Source: Oscillospiraceae bacterium | Lineage (GTDB): Bacteria > Bacillota_A > Clostridia > Oscillospirales > Oscillospiraceae | DNA length: 17,247 nt | Assembly: GCA_017537045.1 (NCBI GenBank) | Contig: JAFYLN010000158.1 | Location: 1-17,247 of the forward strand | Direction: 5' to 3' | Part shown: piece after piece, positions 7,006-13,679 of the stretch | Position numbering within the stretch: position 1 is the stretch's first letter | How the letters are laid out: every line of letters starts with the position of its first letter | Program-made: the position numbers and the translations under genes | Notes under the pieces: generated by a model | Told to the model about the DNA's origin: nothing | The model's input: only the letters and a program-made list of their open reading frames with translations | Databases searched by the model: none

Positions 7006-7884
7006 ATGACAAATTTATCCTCCGCAGCGCTGGCTGTTGTCAAGCGCATGCAGCAAAATGAATTGACAGAAAGCGTCATTTACGAAAAGATTGCCGCCTT
7101 TGCCAAGGGCGGGGAAAATAAAGAAACCCTCCTGCGTCTGGCACGGGAGGAAAAAGCCCACTATGAGATCTGGAAAAAGTACACCGGTATCGAAATGGAG
7201 CCGGAAAAGGGCAAGATCTTCAAATACACCCTGATGGCCCGCCTTCTCGGCTTCACCTTCGCGGTCAAGCTTATGGAGCGGGGCGAGGAAAATGCCCAGA
7301 GTGAATATGCGCTGCTGGCAGAGGAGATTGCCGAAAGCACCGCCATCCGCCAGCAGGAGGAAGAGCATGAGCAGGCACTTCTGGGTATGCTGGACGAAGA
7401 ACGGCTGCAATATGTGGGCAGTATGGTGCTGGGCTTAAACGATGCTCTGGTAGAACTGACCGGTTCTCTGGCAGGCTTCGCCTTTGCCCTGCAGAATACC
7501 CGGCTGATCGCCCTGTCCGGCCTGATCGTGGGTATTTCCGCCACGTTCTCCATGGCTTCCTCGGAATTTCTTGCCGCCCGCAGCGAAGGCCGCACCGATG
7601 CGCTGAAATCCTGCTCTTACACAGGCACAGCCTATCTTCTGACTGTTGTTGCGCTGATCGCACCGTATCTGCTGTTCCCTGTGGATCAGTTTATTCCCGC
7701 CCTTGTTTGCATGCTGGCCGTTGTGGTTTTGATCATCGCAGGCTTTACTTACTACACCTCTGTGGCGCAGGATCAGCCCTTCAAGCGCCGCTTCACAGAA
7801 ATGGCGCTGATCAGCATTACCGTTGCCGTGCTGTCCTTCGTGGTAGGCATTCTGGCAAAGAAATTTCTCGGCGTGGATCTTTAA
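7006..7884 (+). CDS. Ferritin-like domain fused to a VIT1/CCC1-family metal transporter
   Basis: 292 aa. Residues 1-125 form a rubrerythrin/ferritin-like helical bundle with two ExxH motifs (Glu49-His52 and Glu118-His121) plus candidate di-metal ligands Glu22/Glu27 and Glu94/Glu95. Residues about 135-290 are the VIT1/CCC1 membrane domain: LGLNDALVELTGSLAG, then GLIVGISATFSMASSEFLAARSE, and three more hydrophobic helices. The architecture matches MbfA-type iron exporters, in which the cytoplasmic bundle senses or oxidises Fe2+ and the membrane domain moves Fe2+ or Mn2+. Iron or manganese efflux is therefore the most likely role, by family only. The AAAGGA ribosome site lies about 9 bases before the ATG. 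It is second gene of a pair with the zinc-ribbon protein, and a terminator follows. Confidence 0.88.
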   Translation: MTNLSSAALAVVKRMQQNELTESVIYEKIAAFAKGGENKETLLRLAREEKAHYEIWKKYTGIEMEPEKGKIFKYTLMARLLGFTFAVKLMERGEENAQSEYALLAEEIAESTAIRQQEEEHEQALLGMLDEERLQYVGSMVLGLNDALVELTGSLAGFAFALQNTRLIALSGLIVGISATFSMASSEFLAARSEGRTDALKSCSYTGTAYLLTVVALIAPYLLFPVDQFIPALVCMLAVVVLIIAGFTYYTSVAQDQPFKRRFTEMALISITVAVLSFVVGILAKKFLGVDL

Positions 7885-7895
7885 TACGTTCAGTG

Positions 7896-7934
7896 ACCCC
7901 GGCACGGAGCATCCGCGCCGGGGTTCTGCTTTTT
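7896..7934 (+). terminator. Intrinsic terminator of the DUF4234/VIT unit
   Basis: ACCCCGGC (7896-7903) pairs with GCCGGGGT (7917-7924). The stem extends by CGG/CCG after one mismatch, with loop AGCAT. TCTGCTTTTT follows. Confidence 0.85.
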
Positions 7935-8012
7935 CCGCAGTGATGCAGCTTTCAGTTTGATGTGCGCATTTCGTGTGCTTTCGCTGAAGAGCACCACATA
8001 TTGGGTTATTTC

Positions 8013-8078
8013 ATCAGAAAAACATCCCACATCTTGTGTTTCGACAAGTTTTGTAAGGCAACAGTGCTATGATGTGGG
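8013..8078 (-). terminator. Possible terminator structure at the 3' end of spoIIE
   Basis: CCCACATC overlaps the end of spoIIE and pairs with GATGTGGG (8071-8078 with 8026-8033). A smaller CTTGT/ACAAG hairpin lies inside, and the minus strand then runs ATGTTTTT. The long internal loop makes this uncertain. Nothing else coding was seen in the 182 bases between the VIT and spoIIE genes. Confidence 0.35.
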
Positions 8079-9995
8079 CAAGGCACCGGAAACAAGACGG
8101 ATCACGACAACCGTCGCATCGTCATCTGCAGTATTCGTGCCGCACTCCAAAATGTCCGCCGCCAGCTCCTCAGGCGGCCGCTGGGTATGCCGTGGAATCT
8201 CCCGCCGGACAACCTCTCCGTCCACGCCGTCACTGAGCAAAACCAGCACCTCTCCCCGACGCAGGGACAGCCGCTCCACCATTTCCCGGCCTTCCGTTAC
8301 CGACAGGCCCGGAGGCGGGCCGGCTGTCCCGATTTTATCACAAAGGCCGTCACTGAGAAGCAGTGAAGGTGCCGCGCCCCATTTGTACAAGGTGACCCTG
8401 CCTGTATCCAGCCGAATCTCTGCAAGATCGATCGTCACCGCTGCCGCGCGGGCGCGCAGAGCCAGCAAACTGTTCAGACTGCGCAAGGCATGCTCCGCGG
8501 GAAAGCCCGCGCTCAGCATCTGCCGCAGCAGGGAGGAAGCAGTCTGCCCCTCCTGCGCGGCACCGATCCCCGTTCCCATGCCATCGCACAGCAAAACATA
8601 ATACCGGCACTGCGTTCCCGCAAACCAGAGGCACCGGTCTCCGTTATCCATCTCCCGTGAATAGGCCTGCATGGCGACCTCTGCTTGAAATTTCTGGTGC
8701 TGCCGCTGAAAACGCCGCGGAAGCTGATCGGAAAGCTCCTGCATAAAAAGGGATAAAAACTGATACTGCTGCACCAGCGCCGCCCGGTATTCCGCCTGTC
8801 TGTCCCGATCCGCCTTGATGGCTCGCAGTTGTTCCTGTCCCCGCCGCAGCTCCAGAATCAGCCGCGCCGGTTTTTTGCAGGATAATGGCAAAGATGCCGT
8901 GTCCATCATGGGTCGGTGCAGTAACTGGCGGGGCAGGATTGTCAGCCGCTCCCGGCAGGTTTTCCGGCAGGGACAGCCGCCGCAGGCGCGTTCCTGCGCA
9001 CGCAGCAGTACCGCCTCCTCGTCTACCGGCACACCCGGTGATTCAATCAGAAGCTGCTGCGTCTGCGCCAGAACACCCGCCATCATTTCCAGGCGCACCT
9101 GCGCCGAGCCTGTTTCGCCCCGCCGGTGGCTCAGCTCCGGTCTGGGTGGTAAAAACACCGCCGCTGTGCCGCCCAGCGCCAATCCCAGAGCCGGAAGCAG
9201 ATCCGTAAATCCCCCTAATTTCATGACTGTTAAGTACGCTGCCGCAGGTGCGGCGCAGGGGAGCCATCTTCTTCCGTAGGGAATCATGCGGCAAAGGTAG
9301 GCAAGGCACAGCGCACCGGTCATGGGCGTTGCCGTAATTCTTGAAAGATCCAGTGCCAGTCCCGCCAGTGCCGCCGCAGGAAGCGCGCCGCCGGCAGCCA
9401 GAAGTCCTGCGGCAATATAGCCAAGGCTGAAACCCGGAAACGGTGCGATCTGCGCCAGCGCCAGCACGGCAATGCCCTCCGCCAGCCAGTCTGCCACCGG
9501 ATCACGGTGGTCCCGCACCAGATAAAAAAGCCGGGCGGAGACCGCGCCGAGAAATATGCGCAGCAGATACACGGAAACCTGTGTTGTATCGCTGCGAAAG
9601 AGCTGAAAAAACAAGCCGGAGGCTGACACGATCAAGGCCGCAATGGCGCTCATCAGGTACACCGATTCGTGAATGATCTGCCGTCTGCCCAGTATCAGCG
9701 CCACGGGCAATGCCAGCGCGATCCATAAAACGCCCTGGTATCCCGCCGCCCCCCAGAACAGCAGGTATCCCACTGCGGCACCCAGAGCCAGTACCGCTGC
9801 CCGCCAGCCTGTGAAGGCGCACAGCAAACCCAGTGCCAGCGGCTGGCAGTGCTGGGCAAGGCTTGCCGCCGATACCGCCATCCCTCCGAAAAAATGCGCC
9901 GACACACCCGCGATGATCCGCACCCGCGGATCCACCGCCAGTTTTTTTGCCGCAGTCTGCCAACGCCGTGCATAGGATTCGATCGTTACCATCAT
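8067..9995 (-). CDS. spoIIE: Stage II sporulation protein E (SpoIIE), membrane PP2C-type phosphatase
   Basis: About 642 aa. The first 290 residues hold about ten hydrophobic helices. A linker contains a compact cysteine motif (CGGCPCRKTC, about 338-347) and a helical charged region (about 375-440). The last 200 residues are a SpoIIE PP2C phosphatase domain. The acidic metal residues of this family are present: GD at about 453, CDGMGTG at about 471, SDGVDG at about 589, and DDDATVVV at about 624-632. In Bacillus SpoIIE dephosphorylates SpoIIAA at the polar septum to release sigma-F in the forespore. It is shorter than the 827-aa B. subtilis protein, mainly in the middle region. The ATG at 9995 is preferred, with AAAGG 11 bases upstream; a GTG at 10004 or the ATG at 9992 is also possible. 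It stands alone and divergent from the CYTH gene. Confidence 0.9.
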   Translation of the reverse strand: MMVTIESYARRWQTAAKKLAVDPRVRIIAGVSAHFFGGMAVSAASLAQHCQPLALGLLCAFTGWRAAVLALGAAVGYLLFWGAAGYQGVLWIALALPVALILGRRQIIHESVYLMSAIAALIVSASGLFFQLFRSDTTQVSVYLLRIFLGAVSARLFYLVRDHRDPVADWLAEGIAVLALAQIAPFPGFSLGYIAAGLLAAGGALPAAALAGLALDLSRITATPMTGALCLAYLCRMIPYGRRWLPCAAPAAAYLTVMKLGGFTDLLPALGLALGGTAAVFLPPRPELSHRRGETGSAQVRLEMMAGVLAQTQQLLIESPGVPVDEEAVLLRAQERACGGCPCRKTCRERLTILPRQLLHRPMMDTASLPLSCKKPARLILELRRGQEQLRAIKADRDRQAEYRAALVQQYQFLSLFMQELSDQLPRRFQRQHQKFQAEVAMQAYSREMDNGDRCLWFAGTQCRYYVLLCDGMGTGIGAAQEGQTASSLLRQMLSAGFPAEHALRSLNSLLALRARAAAVTIDLAEIRLDTGRVTLYKWGAAPSLLLSDGLCDKIGTAGPPPGLSVTEGREMVERLSLRRGEVLVLLSDGVDGEVVRREIPRHTQRPPEELAADILECGTNTADDDATVVVIRLVSGALPTS

Positions 9996-10027
9996 TTGTA
10001 CCACTGCCTTTCAAAGTTGGTAGACAA

Positions 10028-10062
10028 ATCCTATCACGGCGTTAAAAATTTTTCTGTCGGAA
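10028..10062 (-). promoter_or_regulatory. Possible Spo0A-controlled promoter of spoIIE
   Basis: On the minus strand a -10-like TAGGAT (10028-10033) lies 21 bp from TCCGACA (10055-10061). Read on the plus strand this is TGTCGGA, one base from the Spo0A box TGTCGAA. Long 21-22-bp spacing with a 0A box at -35 is known for B. subtilis spoIIE/spoIIG promoters. The match is weak on its own. Confidence 0.35.
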
Positions 10063-10083
10063 GCAGTGTGGTGAGAAACTTTC

Positions 10084-10112
10084 TTGCATCTGTCTTTCGC
10101 AGGATGTATAAT
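10084..10112 (+). promoter_or_regulatory. Sigma-A-like promoter of the CYTH-exonuclease operon
   Basis: -35 TTGCAT (10084-10089) and a perfect -10 TATAAT (10107-10112) are separated by 17 bp. Transcription would start near 10119, about 33 bases before the ATG. Confidence 0.72.
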
Positions 10113-10151
10113 GGTCTCAGAACAGGAAAAAGAAAGACGGAGGATTTTGGT

Positions 10152-10727
10152 ATGGGACGGGAGTTTGAATTGAAATTTGCGGCAACCGCATTGGATCACG
10201 AGGTGCTGCGTAGCCGTTTTCAAAACCTGTCTCCCATTGCAATGGAGACTACCTATTACGATACACCCGATGGCGATATCCGCCGCCTGCGCTGGACGCT
10301 GCGCCGCCGCATGGAAAACGGTATTTCCGTCTGCGCCCTGAAGACCCCCGGCGAGGGCTTTGGGCACGGTGAGTGGGAAGTGTGCTGTGAGAAAATCGAA
10401 AAGGCCATCGGCCTGCTGCTGGGTAAAGGTGCACCAAAGCAGCTGTACGCCTTTGCCCAGGCAGGACTGCATCCCGTCTGCGGTGCCCGCTTCACCCGCC
10501 TTGCCGGACTGATTGAAGCCCCGGGCTGCACCGTGGAGCTGGCGCTGGACGAAGGCGTGTTGCTGGGCGGCGGCAGGGAGCAACCCCTTTGCGAAATTGA
10601 AGTGGAACTGAAAGCGGGAAGTGAGGACGCAGCCGCCGCTTTTGCCATGGCGTTAGCACAGGAATTCGGCCTGCGCCCCGAGACCCGCAGCAAAATTGTG
10701 CGTGCCATGGCTCTGGCAGAGCAGTAA
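10152..10727 (+). CDS. CYTH domain protein (inorganic triphosphatase-like)
   Basis: 191 aa, about the size of a single CYTH domain. The N-terminal signature EFELK (Glu4, Glu6, Lys8) is followed by YYDTPDG, a basic strand (LRWTLRRR), an ALKTPG strand, an E-W-E strand, and late acidic/basic strands CEIEVELKAG and SKIVRAM. Together these form the charged tunnel in which CYTH enzymes bind triphosphate and Mg2+. Likely activity is hydrolysis of tripolyphosphate or another triphosphate compound; the substrate is not determinable. The real start is the ATG at 10152, with GGAGG about 9 bases upstream; the frame is open further upstream, but that region holds the promoter. It is first gene of a two-gene unit and divergent from spoIIE. 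Confidence 0.87.
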   Translation: MGREFELKFAATALDHEVLRSRFQNLSPIAMETTYYDTPDGDIRRLRWTLRRRMENGISVCALKTPGEGFGHGEWEVCCEKIEKAIGLLLGKGAPKQLYAFAQAGLHPVCGARFTRLAGLIEAPGCTVELALDEGVLLGGGREQPLCEIEVELKAGSEDAAAAFAMALAQEFGLRPETRSKIVRAMALAEQ

Positions 10728-10753
10728 ATTTCAAATCCAAAGGAGAGAGATAT

Positions 10754-11437
10754 ATGGCCTTTGAAAATTTATTCGAAAAATACGGCCGGCTGGTACTGTT
10801 TGACACGGAGACCACCGGTTTACAATACAGCCGCGACGAGATCATCGAATTTGCCGCCGTAGTTGTGGAGCGTGTAAACGGCATGCCCGCTATCGTTCAG
10901 GAGTATGACGAGTTGATCGCTTTAAGTCCCGGCGGATTCGTGCCGCCCAAAATCACAGAGCTTACCGGCATTTCCACGCAGGATCTGCGGGAACGCGGCC
11001 TTCCGAAAACAAGAGTTGCCCGGGATATTAGTGAAATGCTGCAGGGAAATACCCTTCTGCTGGCCTATAATGCCCATTTTGACCTGAGTTTTCTCTACTA
11101 TTTTCTGCTGCGCAGCGGTGATCCCATGGTACTCAAAGGCAAGGACAAGCTGGATCTGCTGACAGTCTACAAAGACCGCCGCAGTTTCCCCCATAAGCTG
11201 TGCAATGCCATTGATGCCTACGGCCTGACAGGCAAGGTGGTCAATTCCCACCGGGCTGTGGATGACGTGATCGCCACCGTGGAGGTTATGAAGGAAATGG
11301 AAAAGGAACGGGATGACCTTTTGAATTATGTCAACCTGTTCGGCTATAATCCCAAATACGGCATTGAAGGGAAGCCCATCGGCTCCGTGGCCTATAAACC
11401 CCAGTCCTATAACCCCGCAAAACCGCTGTACTTATAA
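10754..11437 (+). CDS. DnaQ-like 3'-5' exonuclease (DEDDh family)
   Basis: 227 aa. All three exonuclease motifs are present in order: Exo I FDTETTG (Asp17, Glu19), Exo II NAHFD (Asp110), and Exo III HRAVDD (His166 and Asp171, the HxxxxD spacing of DEDDh enzymes). The fold is that of the DNA polymerase III epsilon proofreading subunit and RNase T. No helicase, BRCT or polymerase domain is attached, so it is a stand-alone exonuclease acting on DNA or RNA ends. The C-terminal 45 residues (LNYVNLFGYNPKYGIEG) lie beyond the catalytic domain. It starts 26 bases after the CYTH gene with AAGGAGAGAG upstream, so the two are cotranscribed. Its TAA stop directly abuts the 179-bp repeat element. Confidence 0.88.
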   Translation: MAFENLFEKYGRLVLFDTETTGLQYSRDEIIEFAAVVVERVNGMPAIVQEYDELIALSPGGFVPPKITELTGISTQDLRERGLPKTRVARDISEMLQGNTLLLAYNAHFDLSFLYYFLLRSGDPMVLKGKDKLDLLTVYKDRRSFPHKLCNAIDAYGLTGKVVNSHRAVDDVIATVEVMKEMEKERDDLLNYVNLFGYNPKYGIEGKPIGSVAYKPQSYNPAKPLYL

Positions 11438-11616
11438 TTCAAATTTCAGTTTGTCGTTCCGTTCCGATTATGAATGTAGGGGCGGCTATCAGCCGCCCGC
11501 GCAGTAGAATGTTTCGTATTTGCATTGATTTTCGGCGAATCCGTAACATTGTACCGCCGGGCGGCGGGTCGCCGCCCCTACGTTATCCACGGCACACAGC
11601 GCGGCAAACATCAATT
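11438..11616 (+). repeat. 179-bp palindromic intergenic element, copy 1
   Basis: This fills the gap between the exonuclease stop and the aminotransferase ribosome site. It consists of a left arm (11438-11475), a 106-bp core bounded by GTAGGGGCG and CGCCCCTAC (11476-11581), and a right arm (11582-11616). Within the core lie two hairpins: GGGCGGCT-ATC-AGCCGCCC at 11480-11498, and GGGCGGC paired with GCCGCCC at about 11559-11577. The two outer arms resemble each other as imperfect terminal inverted repeats (shared GTTTGYCG). It encodes no transposase and looks like a MITE- or REP-type element. Copy 2 lies at 14309-14487. Confidence 0.85.
11520..11549 (+). promoter_or_regulatory. Promoter-like pair inside repeat copy 1
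   Basis: TTGCAT (11520-11525) and TAACAT (11544-11549), 18 bp apart, point at the aminotransferase gene. The same pair with the same spacing is in copy 2. The -10 match is weak (4 of 6). Confidence 0.3.
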
Positions 11617-11637
11617 CACACATCAGAGGAAAACAAT

Positions 11638-12819
11638 ATGATCAACGAAAAAGCCTACGCCCTTGGAGCAAACCGGTCCTGCATCCGGGATCTTTTTGAA
11701 TACGGCCGCAGCCGCGCCGCCGTTGTGGGCGCAGAAAATGTCTACGACTACTCTTTGGGGAATCCCTCCATTCCTGCTCCGGATTATGTTAACCAGGTGA
11801 TTCATGATGTTCTCAACGAACTGGATTCTCTGGCTGTTCATGGCTACACCTCTGCCGTGGGTGATTTTGAAACCCGCAGAGCGATTGCTGACGATCTGAA
11901 CAAGCGCTATCAGGCATTGGTTCGCCCCGAAGACCTCTTTATCGGCTGCGGCGCAGCACCGGAGCTTTGCGCCGTGTTTTCTGCACTGGCGGTACCACAG
12001 GCAGAAATTCTGGCCATCGCCCCCTATTTTCCCGAGTACAAGCCCTTTGCCGAAGCTGCCGGACTGACCTTCAAGGTCGTTACGCCGGATGTGCCGGATT
12101 TTCAGATCAACATGGCCGCCGTGGAAGCCATGCTGACGGAGCACACACAGGCTGTCATCATCAATTCCCCCAACAATCCCTCCGGTGTGGTGTATACGGA
12201 AGAAACACTGTGCACCCTCGGTGCACTGCTGGCAAAAAAGAGCGCGCAGTTCGGCCATCCCATTTACATTGTTTCTGACGAGCCTTACCGGGAGCTGACC
12301 TACGGCTGCGCCGCACCATTTATCCCCAGCCTTTACCCCGATACCATTATCTGCTATTCTTACTCAAAATCCCTGTCACTGCCCGGCGAACGGATCGGCT
12401 ACATCTATGTACCGCAGCAGGCCACCGATGCTGCCGCCCTCTATGCCGCCATCGCCGGTGCCGCCCGCGCCATGGGTCATGTGTGCGCCCCCAGCCTGTG
12501 GCAGAAGGTGATCGCACGGTGCACCCATCTGCGCCCCGACCTTGCAAGCTACAACCGCAACCGCCGTGCCCTGTACGATGCCCTGACCCGTATGGGTTAT
12601 GAAATGGCCAAGCCTGACGGTGCCTTTTACCTTTTTATCAAAGCCCCCGGCGGTGACGCAGCGGCTTTCTCCGAAAGGGCAAAGCAGCACGATCTATTGC
12701 TTGTACCCGGTGACGGCTTCGGCTGCCCCGGATATTTCCGCATTTGCTACTGCGTCAGTTTCGATATGATTCAAAAAAGTTTGCCGGTCTTCGAAAAGCT
12801 GATCGGTGCTTATAAATAA
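11638..12819 (+). CDS. Class I/II pyridoxal-phosphate aminotransferase
   Basis: 393 aa, typical of fold-type I aminotransferases. Visible features are SLGNPSIPAPD near the N-terminus, the NSPNNPSG loop (Asn180), SDEPYRE (Asp214, pairing with the PLP nitrogen, and Tyr217), the PLP-binding Lys244 in SYSKSLSLPGERIGY, and a C-terminal FRICYCVS in which the Arg binds the substrate carboxylate. It transfers amino groups between an amino acid (aspartate, alanine or aromatic) and a 2-oxo acid in the cytoplasm; the substrate is not resolved. The start is the ATG at 11638, with AGAGGA about 9 bases upstream. The frame is open back to 11470, but that part lies in the 179-bp repeat. Repeat copy 1 ends 22 bases before the start. 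The gene is followed after 18 bases by a small-protein gene. Confidence 0.9.
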   Translation: MINEKAYALGANRSCIRDLFEYGRSRAAVVGAENVYDYSLGNPSIPAPDYVNQVIHDVLNELDSLAVHGYTSAVGDFETRRAIADDLNKRYQALVRPEDLFIGCGAAPELCAVFSALAVPQAEILAIAPYFPEYKPFAEAAGLTFKVVTPDVPDFQINMAAVEAMLTEHTQAVIINSPNNPSGVVYTEETLCTLGALLAKKSAQFGHPIYIVSDEPYRELTYGCAAPFIPSLYPDTIICYSYSKSLSLPGERIGYIYVPQQATDAAALYAAIAGAARAMGHVCAPSLWQKVIARCTHLRPDLASYNRNRRALYDALTRMGYEMAKPDGAFYLFIKAPGGDAAAFSERAKQHDLLLVPGDGFGCPGYFRICYCVSFDMIQKSLPVFEKLIGAYK

Positions 12820-12837
12820 GTATAGGGAGGAAATAAT

Positions 12838-13065
12838 ATGGAATTCAAGGAAAAAATCGAAAAGGCCGTCAAGGAACTGCTGGCCGATGAAAAGCTCATG
12901 GAAAAATTTGAAAACAACCCCGCCCAGATCGTGGAAAAGCTGGTAGGCGCAGACCTTCCCGACGAGATGGTCAACCAGGCGGTAGAGGCCATCAAGGCCA
13001 AGATCAAGCTGGAAAAAGTGGGCGATACCCTGGGTGCACTGGGCGGCCTCTTTGGCAGAAAGTAA
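12838..13065 (+). CDS. Small charged helical protein, 75 aa, unknown function
   Basis: A highly charged 75-aa protein (many Lys and Glu) without Cys, signal peptide or membrane segment. Residues 1-57 look like two or three amphipathic helices (FKEKIEKAVKELLADEKLMEKF, then NPAQIVEKLV-GADLPDEMVNQAVEAIKAKI). A Gly-rich tail ending GALGGLFGRK follows. The rhythm (acidic helix, LPDE, second helix) recalls small Clostridia proteins of unknown function, and loosely Nif11-type leader peptides, but no modification enzyme or peptide exporter is nearby. A strong GGGAGG ribosome site stands 8 bases upstream, the gene starts 18 bases after the aminotransferase, and a terminator follows. It is therefore very likely a real, cotranscribed and well-translated gene. 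Confidence 0.8.
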   Translation: MEFKEKIEKAVKELLADEKLMEKFENNPAQIVEKLVGADLPDEMVNQAVEAIKAKIKLEKVGDTLGALGGLFGRK

Positions 13066-13101
13066 AAAAGACAGCCATGCGCAACGCATGGCTGTTTTAT
13101 T
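13065..13101. terminator. Bidirectional terminator between convergent genes
   Basis: ACAGCCATGC (13071-13080) pairs perfectly with GCATGGCTGT (13086-13095) around GCAAC. It is flanked by AAAAAA on the left and TTTTATTT on the right, so it can end both the 75-aa gene (+) and the zinc-ribbon gene (-). Confidence 0.92.
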
Positions 13102-13496
13102 TAAGTTTTCTTGACGAACTTTTCCCTGCACTTGGGGCAGGTAATGGCGATCTTGCCCTTGCCGCGGGGAACGCGCACCACCTGACGGCACTTGGGGCAA
13201 TCGTAATAACGGTGCTCCCGATCCTTGAGCCGGTCGAAAAACTGCAGGAACCTGCGGTTTTCCTGATACCGCTTATAGGTATTGCGGGAGAAGCTGCGGT
13301 AAAGCGCCCAAATCATCAGGCCGTAGGAAATACCGGTCAGCAGCAGATTGATCTTCACGGAATTCACAAAGGGACTGATCAGGCATACCACCAGGCCTGC
13401 ACAGAGGATGACCATATTCAGTTTATCCGTTCCGTAGCGGCCTACCATGAAATTACGAAAACAAAATGCAAGCCGCTGGAAAAACTGTCGAATCAT
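13101..13496 (-). CDS. Small membrane protein with C-terminal zinc ribbon
   Basis: 131 aa of unknown function. Two hydrophobic segments (about 27-46 and 49-66) form a helical hairpin. A basic, charged stretch follows (SRNTYKRYQENRRFLQFFDRL), and then a C-terminal zinc ribbon with CPKC pairs at Cys100/Cys103 and Cys120/Cys123. The ribbon should face the cytoplasm next to the basic region, so binding of nucleic acid or a protein partner at the membrane is possible, but this is inference. The ATG at 13496 has AAGGTGAT about 8 bases upstream. It is a single-gene unit with its own promoter and is convergent with the 75-aa gene. The two palindromic ATTGCAAT boxes lie at its promoter. Confidence 0.8.
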   Translation of the reverse strand: MIRQFFQRLAFCFRNFMVGRYGTDKLNMVILCAGLVVCLISPFVNSVKINLLLTGISYGLMIWALYRSFSRNTYKRYQENRRFLQFFDRLKDREHRYYDCPKCRQVVRVPRGKGKIAITCPKCREKFVKKT

Positions 13497-13530
13497 AAAT
13501 CTATCACCTTGTAACTTAGTTTCTTTCTAC

Positions 13531-13558
13531 ATTATATTGCAATTTGGCAGAATTTCAA
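13531..13558 (-). promoter_or_regulatory. Sigma-A-like promoter of the small zinc-ribbon gene
   Basis: On the minus strand, -35 TTGAAA (13553-13558) and a perfect -10 TATAAT (13531-13536) have 16-bp spacing. An ATTGCAAT palindrome overlaps the upstream edge of the -10. Confidence 0.6.
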
Positions 13559-13573
13559 CAACCATATTGCAAT
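13534..13573. promoter_or_regulatory. Two ATATTGCAAT boxes, possible operator pair
   Basis: The 10-mer ATATTGCAAT occurs at 13534-13543 and again at 13564-13573, exactly 30 bp apart (about three helical turns). The inner ATTGCAAT is a perfect palindrome. The pair brackets the -35 of the minus-strand promoter. No regulator can be named. Confidence 0.4.
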
Positions 13574-13641
13574 GTTTACGGATTGTTTAACTTTTTTATA
13601 AGATTGGCCTGCCTTGTGCTCTTTTCATAGCACTGAAACTG

Positions 13642-13650
13642 TGATAGAAT
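13642..13650 (+). promoter_or_regulatory. Extended -10 promoter of the thiamine pyrophosphokinase gene
   Basis: TGATAGAAT gives an extended -10 (TG-N-TAGAAT, hexamer 13645-13650) about 30 bases before the ATG. The -35 is poor. No TPP riboswitch is seen in the short leader. Confidence 0.45.
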
Positions 13651-13679
13651 AGAGAAAATATTTTCGGAGTGTCGCATTT

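Noticed and set aside
8040..8046. TTCGACA, a perfect Spo0A box
   Set aside because: It lies downstream of spoIIE, not at a promoter, inside the CTTGT/ACAAG hairpin. A 7-mer match here is most likely chance.
9849..10151. Upstream extension of the CYTH gene
   Set aside because: It would overlap the spoIIE 5' end and the promoter at 10084-10112. The ATG at 10152 has a proper GGAGG and starts the family motif EFELK at once.
11476..11581. Hairpins of the repeat as intrinsic terminators
   Set aside because: The stems are strong but none is followed by a T-tract; GC-rich or mixed sequence follows in both copies.
11470..11637. N-terminal extension of the aminotransferase, and a similar short frame at 14309-14436
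   Set aside because: Both translate the repeat cores into look-alike peptides (RIRNIVPPGG). The sequence is a palindromic intergenic element, and the aminotransferase has a good ribosome site at the later ATG, so these are not coding.
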